Shown: positions 7,501 to 15,733, counted from the stretch's first letter. The stretch is DNA of 34,695 nucleotides from Chloracidobacterium sp. UBA3360 (GCA_002360555.1 DEQS01000095.1:1-34695), one strand, 5' to 3'. The notes: generated from the letters alone by a model not told the origin. Numbers and translations are program-made.

Positions 7501-8045
7501 CTCAAGATCGGGCCATCGTCACGCGAAACTCTCGACTCACGTCCAAGGGCGGTGTCGATGAGCAGGACCAACGGCATGTCCTTGGTTTTTTCGGCGGCTT
7601 TTAACAACAGATCGTTAAGAGAATTACTCAGGTCCCCATCACCTGTTATCGGTGCGATTGCCATCCGCAGTTCTTCAAGCAACGTCGTTTGCGATCCGCG
7701 CCGTACAAACGCCACGGGATTATGTCGCCGCGAGAGCCGCTCTGCAATTGCCGCAACAAATTGATCGGACATTTGATTTCTTAGCTCCGGCTGCGAAGCA
7801 ATTGCCGCGAGAGATGCGAGGAAATGGCTCTTTCCGACGCCGCGAAATCCGGCCAATGCAACCGCCGCTCCGCGGTCTGCCCTTACATTAACGATCGCAT
7901 CGAGCCATTTTGCCATCAAGGCGGCGGTGATATCGGTAAAATGATAGCTCGCGAGCGTCTGTGCAGGGTCAGCAGCAAAATCGCTAACCTTTGCAAACGA
8001 ACGGACTTCGACAATATCTTTTACCTTTTCTTCGACGCGTTTCAT
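4557..8045 (-). CDS. Large P-loop ATPase resembling PglY/BrxC (DUF6079-like)
   Basis: The protein has 1162 aa. The N-terminus (EVRSFAKVSDFAADPAQTLASYHFTDITAALMAKWLDAI) leads into a Walker A, GFRGVGKS (66-73), and a Walker B, LVLLIDT (159-165), followed by FVGLALDDDIAG. This order and the length of about 1200 aa recall the ATPases of BREX and Pgl phage-defence systems and related DUF6079 proteins. The remainder is a long helical region with no recognised nuclease or methyltransferase motif. No PglX, PglZ or other BREX partner is present on either side. Its neighbours are ordinary housekeeping-type genes, and base composition looks native. Defence is therefore only a possibility. The product is probably cytoplasmic. 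Confidence 0.7.
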   Translation of the reverse strand: MKRVEEKVKDIVEVRSFAKVSDFAADPAQTLASYHFTDITAALMAKWLDAIVNVRADRGAAVALAGFRGVGKSHFLASLAAIASQPELRNQMSDQFVAAIAERLSRRHNPVAFVRRGSQTTLLEELRMAIAPITGDGDLSNSLNDLLLKAAEKTKDMPLVLLIDTALGRESRVSRDDGPILSEIAEAAKALGIFVGLALDDDIAGADGANLAITKSFTIDYLDQEHLYKIVDSHIFSKQDRSLPLLHEIYKNYASVLPGFRWSEQRFTSLYPLHPATLEIAPLIRLYLQDFALLGFAAEAGVKILGRPANSLIGLDEVFDAVENRLRHVSDLDGAFGAFDRADHDIIGKSPVTQRLQAKLILKGLFMLSLDGQGTTADEIAAAMLIFNDDGQTGIDIPHLLNMLAEAMPESFERVEREGNASRYCFKLGGKEDIDGVIGEAAGEVTTDDIALVLLRQASEKFSDLNITDSGQVTTNCVVEWRGAVRHGDIVWNLSGADVEFVKGRSDWTMVAGFDAGNDGQHIGWRLGNLTEDDLETIRRVCVLQKDADLREQFKDKLAAVAPIQSLAIEKIWQRVFLAESRLIVNGTEHPLTDEARSSHTLSQLFTIMLAPVFDGQFPEHPEFSHVLGVKEAARLIGQFFASSAQQSGELQRLAATFAMPLGLVESSEDQYVPVPAESLMQLPFVRAAFDGVNISNEAVVTLDDLASRMGAAPFGLTREAQHLVLAALVAQRQLEFVTFSGNRINQRSLDLQIIWDDIAGVAKPFVEVYSSERLRDWAIRVTGNHQIKSLEKSEDRLMVIDTLTGWLTNWREAGFLEEFEALPDESLNSSIWRTAANLKKTFGALAESIDALVQNTVPLDQCLHNIADLFSDSEAEFDKKKNDLIVLRYFTQGAALRDEVSNYLALCETTADAEVEQLRLMLLDKIGPTYFTADPSVKAEIEELWRDFKAAFADYYVEKHDAVMNSRPVADKMKAVLRSDKWSAFESFSDLDWFDPHFAAGAKKLVRNLRNSECNEDVRELLANKPFCTCSFSLARFERCQDPSSRLEIIINQGLVFFRAKLTENADKLTDAIRVLGGHNSQAAAELQKRLSSAKDVTAFTGMRIAEIQLLRGAISAVIKNPDTAVDPKKTAFEKFSDLLPGEVSDWEREIDNLDIFANAD

Positions 8046-8217
8046 TTATAAATTTGGTTGTGTGACGGATCGGCGACACGAAAGGCCGACACGATAATTT
8101 TAACAAGTTTTATCAAATAATTGAATACATTTTCGCCCGCATCGCGAATAAATAAAAAAAGAATACATTCTGTCCATATTTCACAACTATTTTCAGCATA
8201 AATGCATCATAGAATCG

Positions 8218-8247
8218 TTGATTTAATACTGCGCGACAGAATACAAT
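8218..8247 (+). promoter_or_regulatory. Promoter of the M48 protease gene
   Basis: TTGATT (8218-8223) and TACAAT (8242-8247) are 18 bp apart, in an AT-rich intergenic region between divergent genes. The inferred start near 8254 gives a leader of about 28 nt, with GGGAGG at 8271-8276 before the ATG at 8283. Confidence 0.5.
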
Positions 8248-8282
8248 TCTGTTATCGTCCGTAAGTTTTTGGGAGGCTGTTT

Positions 8283-9440
8283 ATGCATAAGGGAATGTTC
8301 CGAAAGATCTCTGCTTCGTTTTTGATCAGTGCCATTTGGTTTAGCTCGGTCGTATTGATGACACCGACTGTTGGTCTTGCCCAAACGGACAACAAAGATA
8401 AGGATAAGGCTGCCGCCAAACCGACCGCGACACCGACGACCGGTCCGTTAAATCCAAAGGACGACCCGTCACAGATAGGCAAGCGTAATATCAACAAGGG
8501 GTCTGACAAATTTTTTGGCTGGCTCGGCGGTTCGCAGGAAAAAGAAATGGCGATCGGCCGCCAGCTTGCGGCTGAAGTTGAACAGCAATCCAAATTGGTA
8601 GAAGACCCGATAATAACCGAGTACGTTAACCGTGTCGGACAAAACATCGTTCTTCACTCAGATGCGAAAGTACCCTTTACTATCAAAGTCATAGACAGCG
8701 ATGAGGTCAACGCATTTGCCCTGCCGGGCGGGTTCTTTTATGTTAATCGCGGCCTAATACTTGCCGCTGATAACGAGGCCGAACTGGCTGGCGTTATGGC
8801 TCACGAGATCGCTCACGTTTGTGCCCGTCACGCCATGGAAAATCAGGGCAAAGGCACGTTTCTTAATTACGCATCGCTCGCCGCGATGATCTTTGGCGGG
8901 GCCGTCGTAAGCACCGTCCTGCAAAACGCCGGAGGTATATTAGGTGGCCTCGCATCCTTAAAATTTTCCCGTGGATCTGAGATGGAAGCCGATAATCTAG
9001 GGGTCCAATATCTCTATGCTTCGGGTTATGATCCGGTTGCGATGTCTACCATGTTTGAAAAACTAGCCTCGCAAAATAAGAAAAAGCCCGGCTCATTGGC
9101 TCGACTTTTCACGACACACCCGCAGGCAGCTGACCGTCACGACACGAGCTTGCAGCTCGTCGCACGCTTTCCTGAAAAAGAAGAGTACGTCATTAGCACT
9201 TCGGAATTTCAACGCGTTAAGGCACATCTGATGAAACAGACAAACGCCAAGGCCAGTGTCACTGTTGATTTTGACCAAACCGATGACAGCCGCCCAACGC
9301 TCAAGAAACGGCAGCCTGACAATCCGGACGGCACAACAACTAACGACACGGGCGACTCAAGCTCAACATCCGACGGCCCGCCAAAACTAAAAAAGCGCGA
9401 CCAACCGGACCCAACCCCCACGCCGACACCGCAAAGCTAA
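8283..9440 (+). CDS. M48-family metalloprotease, BepA/YfgC-like
   Basis: The 385-aa product starts with a signal or anchor segment (about residues 9-34, ending GLAQ). A charged linker and the M48 catalytic domain follow: HEIAH zinc motif at 174-178, then SRGSEMEADNLG with the third zinc ligand E235 or a neighbour. The C-terminal 60 residues are a Pro/Thr/Lys-rich low-complexity tail (PTPTPTPQS). Known relatives degrade or remodel misassembled outer-membrane proteins in the periplasm. The missing multipass membrane region argues against HtpX. Its start is fixed by GGGAGG seven bases upstream. It is monocistronic, with its own promoter and a clear terminator, and divergent from the large ATPase gene. 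Confidence 0.9.
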   Translation: MHKGMFRKISASFLISAIWFSSVVLMTPTVGLAQTDNKDKDKAAAKPTATPTTGPLNPKDDPSQIGKRNINKGSDKFFGWLGGSQEKEMAIGRQLAAEVEQQSKLVEDPIITEYVNRVGQNIVLHSDAKVPFTIKVIDSDEVNAFALPGGFFYVNRGLILAADNEAELAGVMAHEIAHVCARHAMENQGKGTFLNYASLAAMIFGGAVVSTVLQNAGGILGGLASLKFSRGSEMEADNLGVQYLYASGYDPVAMSTMFEKLASQNKKKPGSLARLFTTHPQAADRHDTSLQLVARFPEKEEYVISTSEFQRVKAHLMKQTNAKASVTVDFDQTDDSRPTLKKRQPDNPDGTTTNDTGDSSSTSDGPPKLKKRDQPDPTPTPTPQS

Positions 9441-9462
9441 GTTGCAAGAACATTATATTAGA

Positions 9463-9492
9463 AGGCTTCGTTTATCGAGACGAGGCCTTTTT
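9463..9492 (+). terminator. Terminator of the M48 protease gene
   Basis: A 9-bp stem, AGGCTTCGT (9463-9471) with ACGAGGCCT (9480-9488), contains one G-U pair and an 8-nt loop, and runs straight into a T-tract. It lies 22 bases after the stop codon. Confidence 0.85.
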
Positions 9493-9690
9493 CTTGTCTC
9501 ACCGGTCTGTAAAAGCCGAGGGGTAAATGAGCAACGTGAATAAAACCTAGTTCGCGAGCAACAAGGGTTTCCCTCTCTTCAACGACCGCTAATGTAGTGC
9601 AAATTGATGCTTAAAGCGGAAATGTTTCGGGGTAACCGCGAGGGTTTGCTGTCTAGATCTAGCGCCGTGACCGGTCCGACAAAAAGATAA
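9493..9690. other. Convergent intergenic spacer without a recognised gene
   Basis: This stretch lies between the M48 terminator and the hairpin downstream of bamD. I found no convincing ORF, promoter pair or repeat in it. Together with the two hairpins it makes up the 307-bp gap between convergent genes. Confidence 0.5.
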
Positions 9691-9723
9691 GCCGCGAATC
9701 CACTATATTCGTGCATTCGCGGC
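9691..9723 (-). terminator. Hairpin downstream of bamD, probable terminator
   Basis: A perfect 9-bp stem, GCCGCGAAT (9691-9699) with ATTCGCGGC (9715-9723), has a 15-nt loop containing ATTCGTG. On the minus strand TTATCTTTTT follows it, 24 bases past the bamD stop. The ATTCG(C/T)G motif recurs in the inverted repeat at 28872-28980, so it may be a repeat-derived terminator. Confidence 0.6.
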
Positions 9724-9747
9724 GATTAAGCTTATTACGTGATCTCT

Positions 9748-11274
9748 TTAAGGCTGCTTTACCGGCGGAGGTTCGGGAGTTACTTTAGGCTTGGCAGGTG
9801 TCCTGTCTGACAAGATCGTCGTCAATGCCTGCGGGATCTGATTGACCATGATGTCGCCCTGATTTTCGATGATCTGATCGATCATCTCAAATTTTTCTTT
9901 GTCAAAATCTTTGCTCATCAAAACACCGTCTTTGTCTATCGTCATCGGATAAATGCCAAAAAACTGGTTCTTAAAATTTTGAAAAAATGAAGGCTCTGCA
10001 CACGGCTCGGTGTTTGCTCGTTCAGGGTTGGTTGCGGGGATCGTCGCCCCCATCAATTCAAGCTGCTCTTTTGATTTCGATATGTATTCGCTATTTGGGT
10101 AATCGCTGATTATTTTCTGAAAATACCTCGCTGCCTGGTCCGTCTCTTCTTCAACAAGATAGGTCACCGCAAGCTTATACAAAGCCTCGTCCATAAAACA
10201 GAAGCTGGGATACTTGTCGAGGATCTCGCGATAGCGCGATTGCGATCCCTTTAACCCGCCTTTCTTTTGATCGACAGCGAGCGTGTAGTAATAGTTTGCA
10301 ACGTACAGATTATGCAGCCCCAGATTGTCCTGCACCTGTCTCAGACGCTCGATAGCTGCCGGCTTAAGAAACGAGTTAGGATATCGGTCCATAAGAGCCT
10401 TGAGACGGGTCTCAGCCCTCTTGGCATGCGTTGCGTCACGGTCAGGCAAGCCGATCTGACGCATTTCAGCCTCTGCGATCTTGAGCACAACGCGGTCCGC
10501 CAAAGGATGCGTCGGGAAAAAAGTGAGCCAATCCTGATACGATGCGATCGCTTGGATCAACGCGCTGGTCGAGCCTTCGACAAAGAACGAATCGCTAACC
10601 GCCAATTTTGACATAGGCAAATATGGCGAATCAGGATACGTTGTGATGATCGTCTGGAAAAGTAAGCGTCCTACATCGTAGTTGCGCTTGCGAACCTCAC
10701 GGGTCGCTACGATGAATAGTTCTCGGTCACGGCCAGGTGAGACAGAGCCGATCAACTCGTCATACTCGTCATTACCGCCGCCGCCAAAAATGCCGAGAAA
10801 CTTTTTCTTTTTCTTTACGTCTCGTGCCTTGCCGACCGGGCTGTCAGGAACAGATCTGGTGGATGCCGTTTCAAGCTGCGCCGTATCGACCCGTGCCTGA
10901 AACTCGTTAACAACCTGTTCGACCGTATCCAGATCGGCCCGCTCATACTTTTCGCCGCGATCAATTTTTCCGCGAAGATTATTGACGTCGCCTTGCAGCC
11001 TAGCAGCCTCTTTTTCAAGGTTTACAAGCCGTCCCAGCGGAGTACCGGGTTTGTCTTTATCGTCCTTTTTCGATTTGTCGTCTTTGTTTTCTTCTTTGAT
11101 AGCAGCCGCAACGCTACTGAGCGAACGGCGCATGCGGTCAAGCTTTTCACGCATAACCTCAAGACGTTGAAGAGGGGTTCCGTCACCCTGCTTTGCCTGT
11201 CCAAAGCCAGTAGCAGAAAGTATCAGGCTCGCTATGATAGCCACAAAAACAGTTCGTTTAGTAATAAATCGCAT
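9748..11274 (-). CDS. bamD: Outer-membrane assembly factor BamD-like TPR protein
   Basis: The protein has 508 aa. An N-terminal signal peptide (MRFITKRTVFVAIIASLILSATGFG) precedes a predicted coiled-coil region with Lys/Asp-rich stretches (about 30-140). TPR-like helical repeats of the YfiO/BamD type follow: RLLFQTIITTYPDSPYLPMSKLAVSDS, YQDWLTFFPTHPLADRV, and ARYFQKIISDYPNSEY. BamD is the essential lipoprotein partner of BamA in outer-membrane protein insertion. There is no lipobox cysteine at the cleavage region, unlike typical BamD, and it is about twice the usual length. The assignment is therefore architectural. It is the last gene of the run led by rpe, 29 bp downstream of rpe. Confidence 0.8.
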   Translation of the reverse strand: MRFITKRTVFVAIIASLILSATGFGQAKQGDGTPLQRLEVMREKLDRMRRSLSSVAAAIKEENKDDKSKKDDKDKPGTPLGRLVNLEKEAARLQGDVNNLRGKIDRGEKYERADLDTVEQVVNEFQARVDTAQLETASTRSVPDSPVGKARDVKKKKKFLGIFGGGGNDEYDELIGSVSPGRDRELFIVATREVRKRNYDVGRLLFQTIITTYPDSPYLPMSKLAVSDSFFVEGSTSALIQAIASYQDWLTFFPTHPLADRVVLKIAEAEMRQIGLPDRDATHAKRAETRLKALMDRYPNSFLKPAAIERLRQVQDNLGLHNLYVANYYYTLAVDQKKGGLKGSQSRYREILDKYPSFCFMDEALYKLAVTYLVEEETDQAARYFQKIISDYPNSEYISKSKEQLELMGATIPATNPERANTEPCAEPSFFQNFKNQFFGIYPMTIDKDGVLMSKDFDKEKFEMIDQIIENQGDIMVNQIPQALTTILSDRTPAKPKVTPEPPPVKQP

Positions 11275-11303
11275 AATAATCAGGTCGCTGATTCGTAAAA
11301 CTT

Positions 11304-11966
11304 TTAAGCCCAGTCTGTTCCGGCCTCGATCAATTGCTTGACCGCCGCGGTCGGCTCACCTCCGCCGAAAACCGCAGATCCGGCAACGATCATCTCGGCA
11401 CCGGCCGAGGCGATCTCTGCAATATTATTTGCGTCAACACCGCCATCGATCTCGATCTTTACCGCCAGCCCACGGCTTGAGATCATCTCTTTTAGCCGCC
11501 GCAACTTGTCGAGCATCGTCGTGATAAAACTCTGTCCACCAAAACCTGGATTTACTGACATTAGCAAAACAAAATCTGCATATGGCAACGCTTCAGTGAG
11601 TGTATCGAGCGACGTTCCCGGATTGATCGCGATTCCCGCCTTTGCACCGGCCTCGCGAATGGCAACAAGTGTTCGCTGCAGATGCGGGTCCGCCTCTACG
11701 TGCACCGAAACCATATCCGCCCCTGCCTTTACAAATTCGACAGCGTAACGCCCGGGTTCCGAGATCATCAGATGCGTATCGATCGTCATGTCGGTCGCCT
11801 TTCGCAACGATTTCACCACCGGTAGACCGATCGTGATATTCGGGACAAAATGCCCGTCCATGACATCGACGTGCAGCATTTTGGCGCCACCGGCCTTAAC
11901 CGCCGAGATCTCGTCCGCAAGTCTCGTAAAATCTGCCGATAGTATCGACGGAGCTATTTCAAACAT
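11304..11966 (-). CDS. rpe: Ribulose-phosphate 3-epimerase
   Basis: The 220-aa TIM-barrel enzyme interconverts ribulose 5-phosphate and xylulose 5-phosphate in the pentose phosphate pathway. Visible family motifs are the N-terminal IAPSILSADF, the metal and catalytic strand LHVDVMDGHFVPNIT, HLMISEP, MSVNPGFGGQSF (phosphate-binding loop) and EIDGGVDANN. Length is standard and all expected residues are present. It lies 51 bp downstream of the PASTA gene on the same strand and 29 bp upstream of bamD, continuing the fmt-rsmB-PASTA-rpe order. Confidence 0.97.
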   Translation of the reverse strand: MFEIAPSILSADFTRLADEISAVKAGGAKMLHVDVMDGHFVPNITIGLPVVKSLRKATDMTIDTHLMISEPGRYAVEFVKAGADMVSVHVEADPHLQRTLVAIREAGAKAGIAINPGTSLDTLTEALPYADFVLLMSVNPGFGGQSFITTMLDKLRRLKEMISSRGLAVKIEIDGGVDANNIAEIASAGAEMIVAGSAVFGGGEPTAAVKQLIEAGTDWA

Positions 11967-12017
11967 TCCAATATTTGCTTCTAATTTGTTGCGAAAACAC
12001 CGCGTTTCGTTGCATTT

Positions 12018-12644
12018 CTACTGCGGCTTTGGCGGTTTAGCCTTAGGATCTACACCCGGTTTGACCGGCTGCGCAGTATTTTTGGGTTTATCGCCGGGGT
12101 TTGTTGTTCCGGGCTCTTTCTTATTCGAGTTCGAATCCGAGGAGTTCGAATTAGAATTTGAGTTGGAATTATCACCGCCAACATCACGCGTCGTATCAGC
12201 TTTTTTCCTGGTAACGTTCGCATTAGCCTTAGGCTTCTTAGGCTTGTCAGTGATCATTTCCTCGATCTTTTCGGTGTCGTCTTCTTCGCCGCCGGGTTTA
12301 AGCGATGCCGGGGCTTCCTCACCCTCTGCCCGTTGTTTGCTTGTGACAACGAGGATCAATTGCCCTGTCTTTACCGTATCGCCTGGCTTTGGCAGCTGCT
12401 CTATGACTGTGTTTGGCTTTTCAGCACTCGCGCGGTCAGCACGCTTTTTGATCTTTAGGCCGAGCAATGCAAGTTCTTTTTCACTTTCTACAAAGTCTTT
12501 GCCAGTGATGTCAGGAACCTTGACCTCAGCCCCTTGTAGCGACATATAAACGACGCCAGCAAGGCCAAACAAAAATGCCGCGGCGAGCACAACGACGGCA
12601 GCCAATTTTCCCAATGCGGATAATCCTGAACTAGCTATACTCAC
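12018..12644 (-). CDS. Membrane-anchored single-PASTA-domain protein
   Basis: The 208-aa product has a short cytoplasmic N-terminus, one transmembrane helix (about 12-34) and one PASTA domain (about 41-103: VKVPDITGKDFVESEKELALLGLKI, ...VIEQLPKPGDTVKTGQLILVVTS). A long disordered tail holds a Ser-Asn repeat (about 158-175) and a Pro/Lys-rich end. PASTA domains bind muropeptides or cell-wall intermediates and usually occur on PrkC-type kinases or PBPs. No kinase domain is attached here. The GTG start at 12644 has AGGAG nine bases upstream. Its slot between rsmB and rpe is the one often held by prpC-prkC-rsgA in other bacteria. Confidence 0.9.
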   Translation of the reverse strand: MSIASSGLSALGKLAAVVVLAAAFLFGLAGVVYMSLQGAEVKVPDITGKDFVESEKELALLGLKIKKRADRASAEKPNTVIEQLPKPGDTVKTGQLILVVTSKQRAEGEEAPASLKPGGEEDDTEKIEEMITDKPKKPKANANVTRKKADTTRDVGGDNSNSNSNSNSSDSNSNKKEPGTTNPGDKPKNTAQPVKPGVDPKAKPPKPQ

Positions 12645-12734
12645 AACTCAGATCTCCTAAAAAACCAATCGAAAGTGTAACATTTTTAACATAAACAAGG
12701 AATTTAGCTGGCCCGCAAATAGATATGCACGCGA

Positions 12735-14012
12735 TCAATTTGATCTCTTAAGGCTCGCTATAAAAAACCCGTCCATTTGGTCCCTATGCGGCCACGTTCG
12801 TGCAAACCCGTCTCCCGTAACAAATCTTTCTGACACATTCGGGATCACGATGGTAAAGTTTTGGTTACCTGCCAAAAATCTCTCAATGACGCTTTCGTTC
12901 TCATTAGCCTCAAGTGAGCATGTCGAGTAGATCAGCGAGCCGCCTGCTTTCACCATTTTGGATGCTTGGTTCAGTATCCGGAGTTGTTTTTCCGCAAAGC
13001 TCTCAATGTCGGTCGGTTCGAGGAAATACCTGATCTCAGGATTGTGGCGGATGGTTCCCGTTCCCGAACACGGGGCATCGACGAATACCGTATCGAACGT
13101 GAGATCAGCAAACGGCAACGGAGACTCAGCGTTATACTGCACGATATTTACGTTCTCAACGCCCTGACGATGACAATTGGTCCGTAAAAAATCAACTCTA
13201 CGCGATGATATGTCTCCCGCGACCGTAAGTTTTAATTCGGTTGAATAACGGGCGGAGATCAGTCCTGTCTTGCCACCAGGCGACGCACAAACATCAAGAA
13301 ACGCACCATTCGTTGGCACGGACACTGCCAAAGCCGCCATTTGAGATGCCTCGTCCTGAAAATAGATCTCGCCTGCGGCCTCAAGTTCGCGCAAATCTGG
13401 GTTGATACGGTCGGTTAAAAAGGCACCTGCGACATGCTCGGATTTTGTCCATTTAGCGGGATCGGCATTTTTAATTAATCTGAAAGCAGATGTTGGAACA
13501 TCATTATTCGCTTTTGCGATAGTTTCAGCCTCATCGATGCCAAATTCGTTTGTCCATCGCTCAATCAGCCAACGCGGATGTGATGTTTCGACCGAGATCC
13601 GGTCTACATCGTCATTAAACTTAATCTCGACCGTCTCCCTCGTCGCCCGTCTCAATATGGCATTTACAAATCCTTTCGCTGACGTTTTCCTTGCCCGCTG
13701 CACGAGCATCACGCTTTCGTTGATCGCAGCATGATCGGGCACCTTGTCGAGATAGAGTATCTGATACAACCCCATCCGACTAGATATTCTTACCGCAGAA
13801 TCGAGGGTTTTATTTTTTGTAAAGGTATCCGTGAGCTTGTCAAGATAAATTTGCCGCCGCAGGACGCCGAGAACGATCTCGTGACACAGGGCACTATCTA
13901 TCACCGATAATCCGGATTCGTATTTTGGCAAGACATCAGATGTGAAAGCGCATTCCGTTTCGATGGTAAACAGAGCGTCAAATGCGGCCATGCGTGCCGG
14001 TGAGATCTTCAT
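12735..14012 (-). CDS. rsmB: 16S rRNA (cytosine(967)-C(5))-methyltransferase RsmB
   Basis: The 425-aa product combines an N-terminal NusB-like RNA-binding domain (about 1-130) with a C-terminal SAM-dependent methyltransferase. Motif I is CASPGGKTG (242-250), motif IV is DAPCSGTG (312-319, with C315), and motif VI STCSLE holds the catalytic C365. It methylates C967 of 16S rRNA. The start overlaps the trhO stop by 4 bp, implying translational coupling in the phoA-fmt-trhO-rsmB run. The PASTA gene follows after 90 bp. Confidence 0.96.
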   Translation of the reverse strand: MKISPARMAAFDALFTIETECAFTSDVLPKYESGLSVIDSALCHEIVLGVLRRQIYLDKLTDTFTKNKTLDSAVRISSRMGLYQILYLDKVPDHAAINESVMLVQRARKTSAKGFVNAILRRATRETVEIKFNDDVDRISVETSHPRWLIERWTNEFGIDEAETIAKANNDVPTSAFRLIKNADPAKWTKSEHVAGAFLTDRINPDLRELEAAGEIYFQDEASQMAALAVSVPTNGAFLDVCASPGGKTGLISARYSTELKLTVAGDISSRRVDFLRTNCHRQGVENVNIVQYNAESPLPFADLTFDTVFVDAPCSGTGTIRHNPEIRYFLEPTDIESFAEKQLRILNQASKMVKAGGSLIYSTCSLEANENESVIERFLAGNQNFTIVIPNVSERFVTGDGFARTWPHRDQMDGFFIASLKRSN

Positions 14013-14803
14013 TCGGGTGATTTATACTGAGGCTTTTTACGGCTGGAAAAACGTTGTGAATGATCGGCACCACTACCCTTATTGAGGGATGCATCGACGG
14101 TAACGCGTTCATCAAAGACAAAGCACTCGCCTTCCCACAACGTCTCTTCGACGGGCGTTTCTTCGAGGTATTTCAGGATGCCGCCCTCGAGTTGATATAC
14201 CTCTTCAAACCCGATCTGTTTCATATAAGGCGCAAATTTTTCACATCTGATACCGCCCGTACAAAACATAGCGATACGTTTGTGTTTTTCCGGATCGAGA
14301 TTTTCAGCGACAAAAGCGGGTAGCTCGCTAAATTTTTCAGTCTTCGGATTTAATGCCCCGTGAAACGTGCCGCTTTTATATTCATAATCGTTTCGCGTGT
14401 CGAGCAGCAGCGTTTCGGGATCGGAAATGATCGCATTCCAGTCGGTTGGTCTTACGTGCGTCCCCTCGCCCAGAGAAATGTCCACCTCTTGTTTTAAGGT
14501 CACGATCTCAGGCTTGATCTTTACGTCTATCTTGCGAAACGGCGCGTGTTCGTGAAATGAAGATTTATAAACCAAAGATGTTTGCAGGAGATTCTCAGTT
14601 TGTTGGATAAATTTCGCGATCGTTTCACGGTCGCCGCAAACCATGCCGTTGTAGCCTTCGCCGGCGAGGATGATCGTTCCGCGTATGCCGAGATCTTGGA
14701 ATATCACACGAAACGACACCTTTAGATCCTCAAGCGGTGCGACCGTCTCAAGTTTCTTGAATTCGTAGAACGCAATTATTTGTATCTGCTCGGACTCGCT
14801 CAT
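14009..14803 (-). CDS. trhO: tRNA uridine(34) hydroxylase TrhO (YceA), rhodanese-like
   Basis: The 264-aa product has an N-terminal acylphosphatase-like region (FRVIFQDLGIRGTIILAGEGYNGMVCG, 31-57) and a C-terminal rhodanese domain with CTGGIRCEKF (181-190), C181 being the expected catalytic cysteine. The LLLDTRNDYEY segment also fits. TrhO catalyses oxygen-dependent hydroxylation of U34 in tRNA, forming ho5U. The gene abuts the fmt stop with no gap and overlaps rsmB by 4 bp. Three consecutive translation or RNA-modification genes therefore share one transcript. It is shorter at the C-terminus than E. coli YceA but keeps both domains. Confidence 0.94.
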   Translation of the reverse strand: MSESEQIQIIAFYEFKKLETVAPLEDLKVSFRVIFQDLGIRGTIILAGEGYNGMVCGDRETIAKFIQQTENLLQTSLVYKSSFHEHAPFRKIDVKIKPEIVTLKQEVDISLGEGTHVRPTDWNAIISDPETLLLDTRNDYEYKSGTFHGALNPKTEKFSELPAFVAENLDPEKHKRIAMFCTGGIRCEKFAPYMKQIGFEEVYQLEGGILKYLEETPVEETLWEGECFVFDERVTVDASLNKGSGADHSQRFSSRKKPQYKSPE

Positions 14804-15733
14804 CTATTCGCCAAGTATTGTCCCAATTTTCGGCTTCGCTCCGTTCAAAAAATCGCGAACAGACATCCGCCGTTTGCCCTCCGGTTGAACTTCGCCGATC
14901 GCCAAAACCGAACCATCACCGCATGCTACTTCAAAAATATCACCGTACGCCGTCAAGACCGATCCGGGTGGTGCGTTGCTGGTCGTCTCCGAAAGATTTG
15001 CCTGCCAGATCGTAAGTTTCGCCTTATCGATGAACGTGAAGCTTGCGGGAAATGGTTGAAATCCGCGAACACGGTTTGCAATTTCACCCGCAGCCTTCTT
15101 CCAGTCCATCAAGCCGTCTTCCCGCTTCATGATCGGAGCAAAGGTAGCGGCAGACTCATCTTGTTTTATCGGCTTTAAGTTATCCAGATCCGTCAGCGTC
15201 TCTGACAAAAGCTCGGCTCCGATAGCTGACAACCGCTCCATTAGTCCGATAGCATTTTCATCAGCACCAATTACGGTGGCACGCTGCAATAGTATGTCAC
15301 CGGTGTCGAGCCCTACGTCCATCTGCATTGTCGTCACACCGGTCTCGCCTTCGCCATTCACTATTGCCCAATTGACCGGTGCCGCTCCGCGATACTTTGG
15401 CAGGAGCGAGAAATGAACATTGATCGCACCTTTTGGAAATGCCGTCAGGAACGTTTCAGGTAAGATCCGTCCATAGGCAACCACAACCGCAATATCAGCC
15501 GCAAGCGATCTGTATTCTTCCAAAGCCTCCGCAGTTCTTATTTTGGTTGGCTGAAAAACCAGTATCTTATGCTCTAAAGCGCACTCTTTTACTGGGGAAA
15601 AAGTGATCTTGTTGCCACGGCCGGACGGACGGTCGGGCTGTGTATAGACAGCAACGACTTCATGCGCATCAGCAAGCAATCTCTCAAGCGAGGGGACGGC
15701 CGCTTTCGGCGTTCCCATAAAAACTATTCTCAT
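14804..15733 (-). CDS. fmt: Methionyl-tRNA formyltransferase
   Basis: The 309-aa enzyme formylates initiator Met-tRNA. Family motifs are RIVFMGTPKAAVPSL at the N-terminus, QPDRPSGRGNKI (tRNA-contacting loop), and AINVHFSLLPKYRGAAPVNWAI, which contains the catalytic Asn-His pair and the SLLPKYRGAAP signature. GVTTMQMDVGLDTGDIL carries the catalytic Asp. A C-terminal domain from about residue 205 completes it. The start overlaps the alkaline phosphatase stop by 4 bp and the stop abuts the trhO start. Peptide deformylase, its usual partner, is separate at 20973-21494. Confidence 0.97.
   Translation of the reverse strand: MRIVFMGTPKAAVPSLERLLADAHEVVAVYTQPDRPSGRGNKITFSPVKECALEHKILVFQPTKIRTAEALEEYRSLAADIAVVVAYGRILPETFLTAFPKGAINVHFSLLPKYRGAAPVNWAIVNGEGETGVTTMQMDVGLDTGDILLQRATVIGADENAIGLMERLSAIGAELLSETLTDLDNLKPIKQDESAATFAPIMKREDGLMDWKKAAGEIANRVRGFQPFPASFTFIDKAKLTIWQANLSETTSNAPPGSVLTAYGDIFEVACGDGSVLAIGEVQPEGKRRMSVRDFLNGAKPKIGTILGE

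Noticed and set aside
4557..8045. Complete BREX or Pgl defence system
   Set aside because: No methyltransferase, PglZ-type phosphatase, Lon-like protease or nuclease gene is adjacent.
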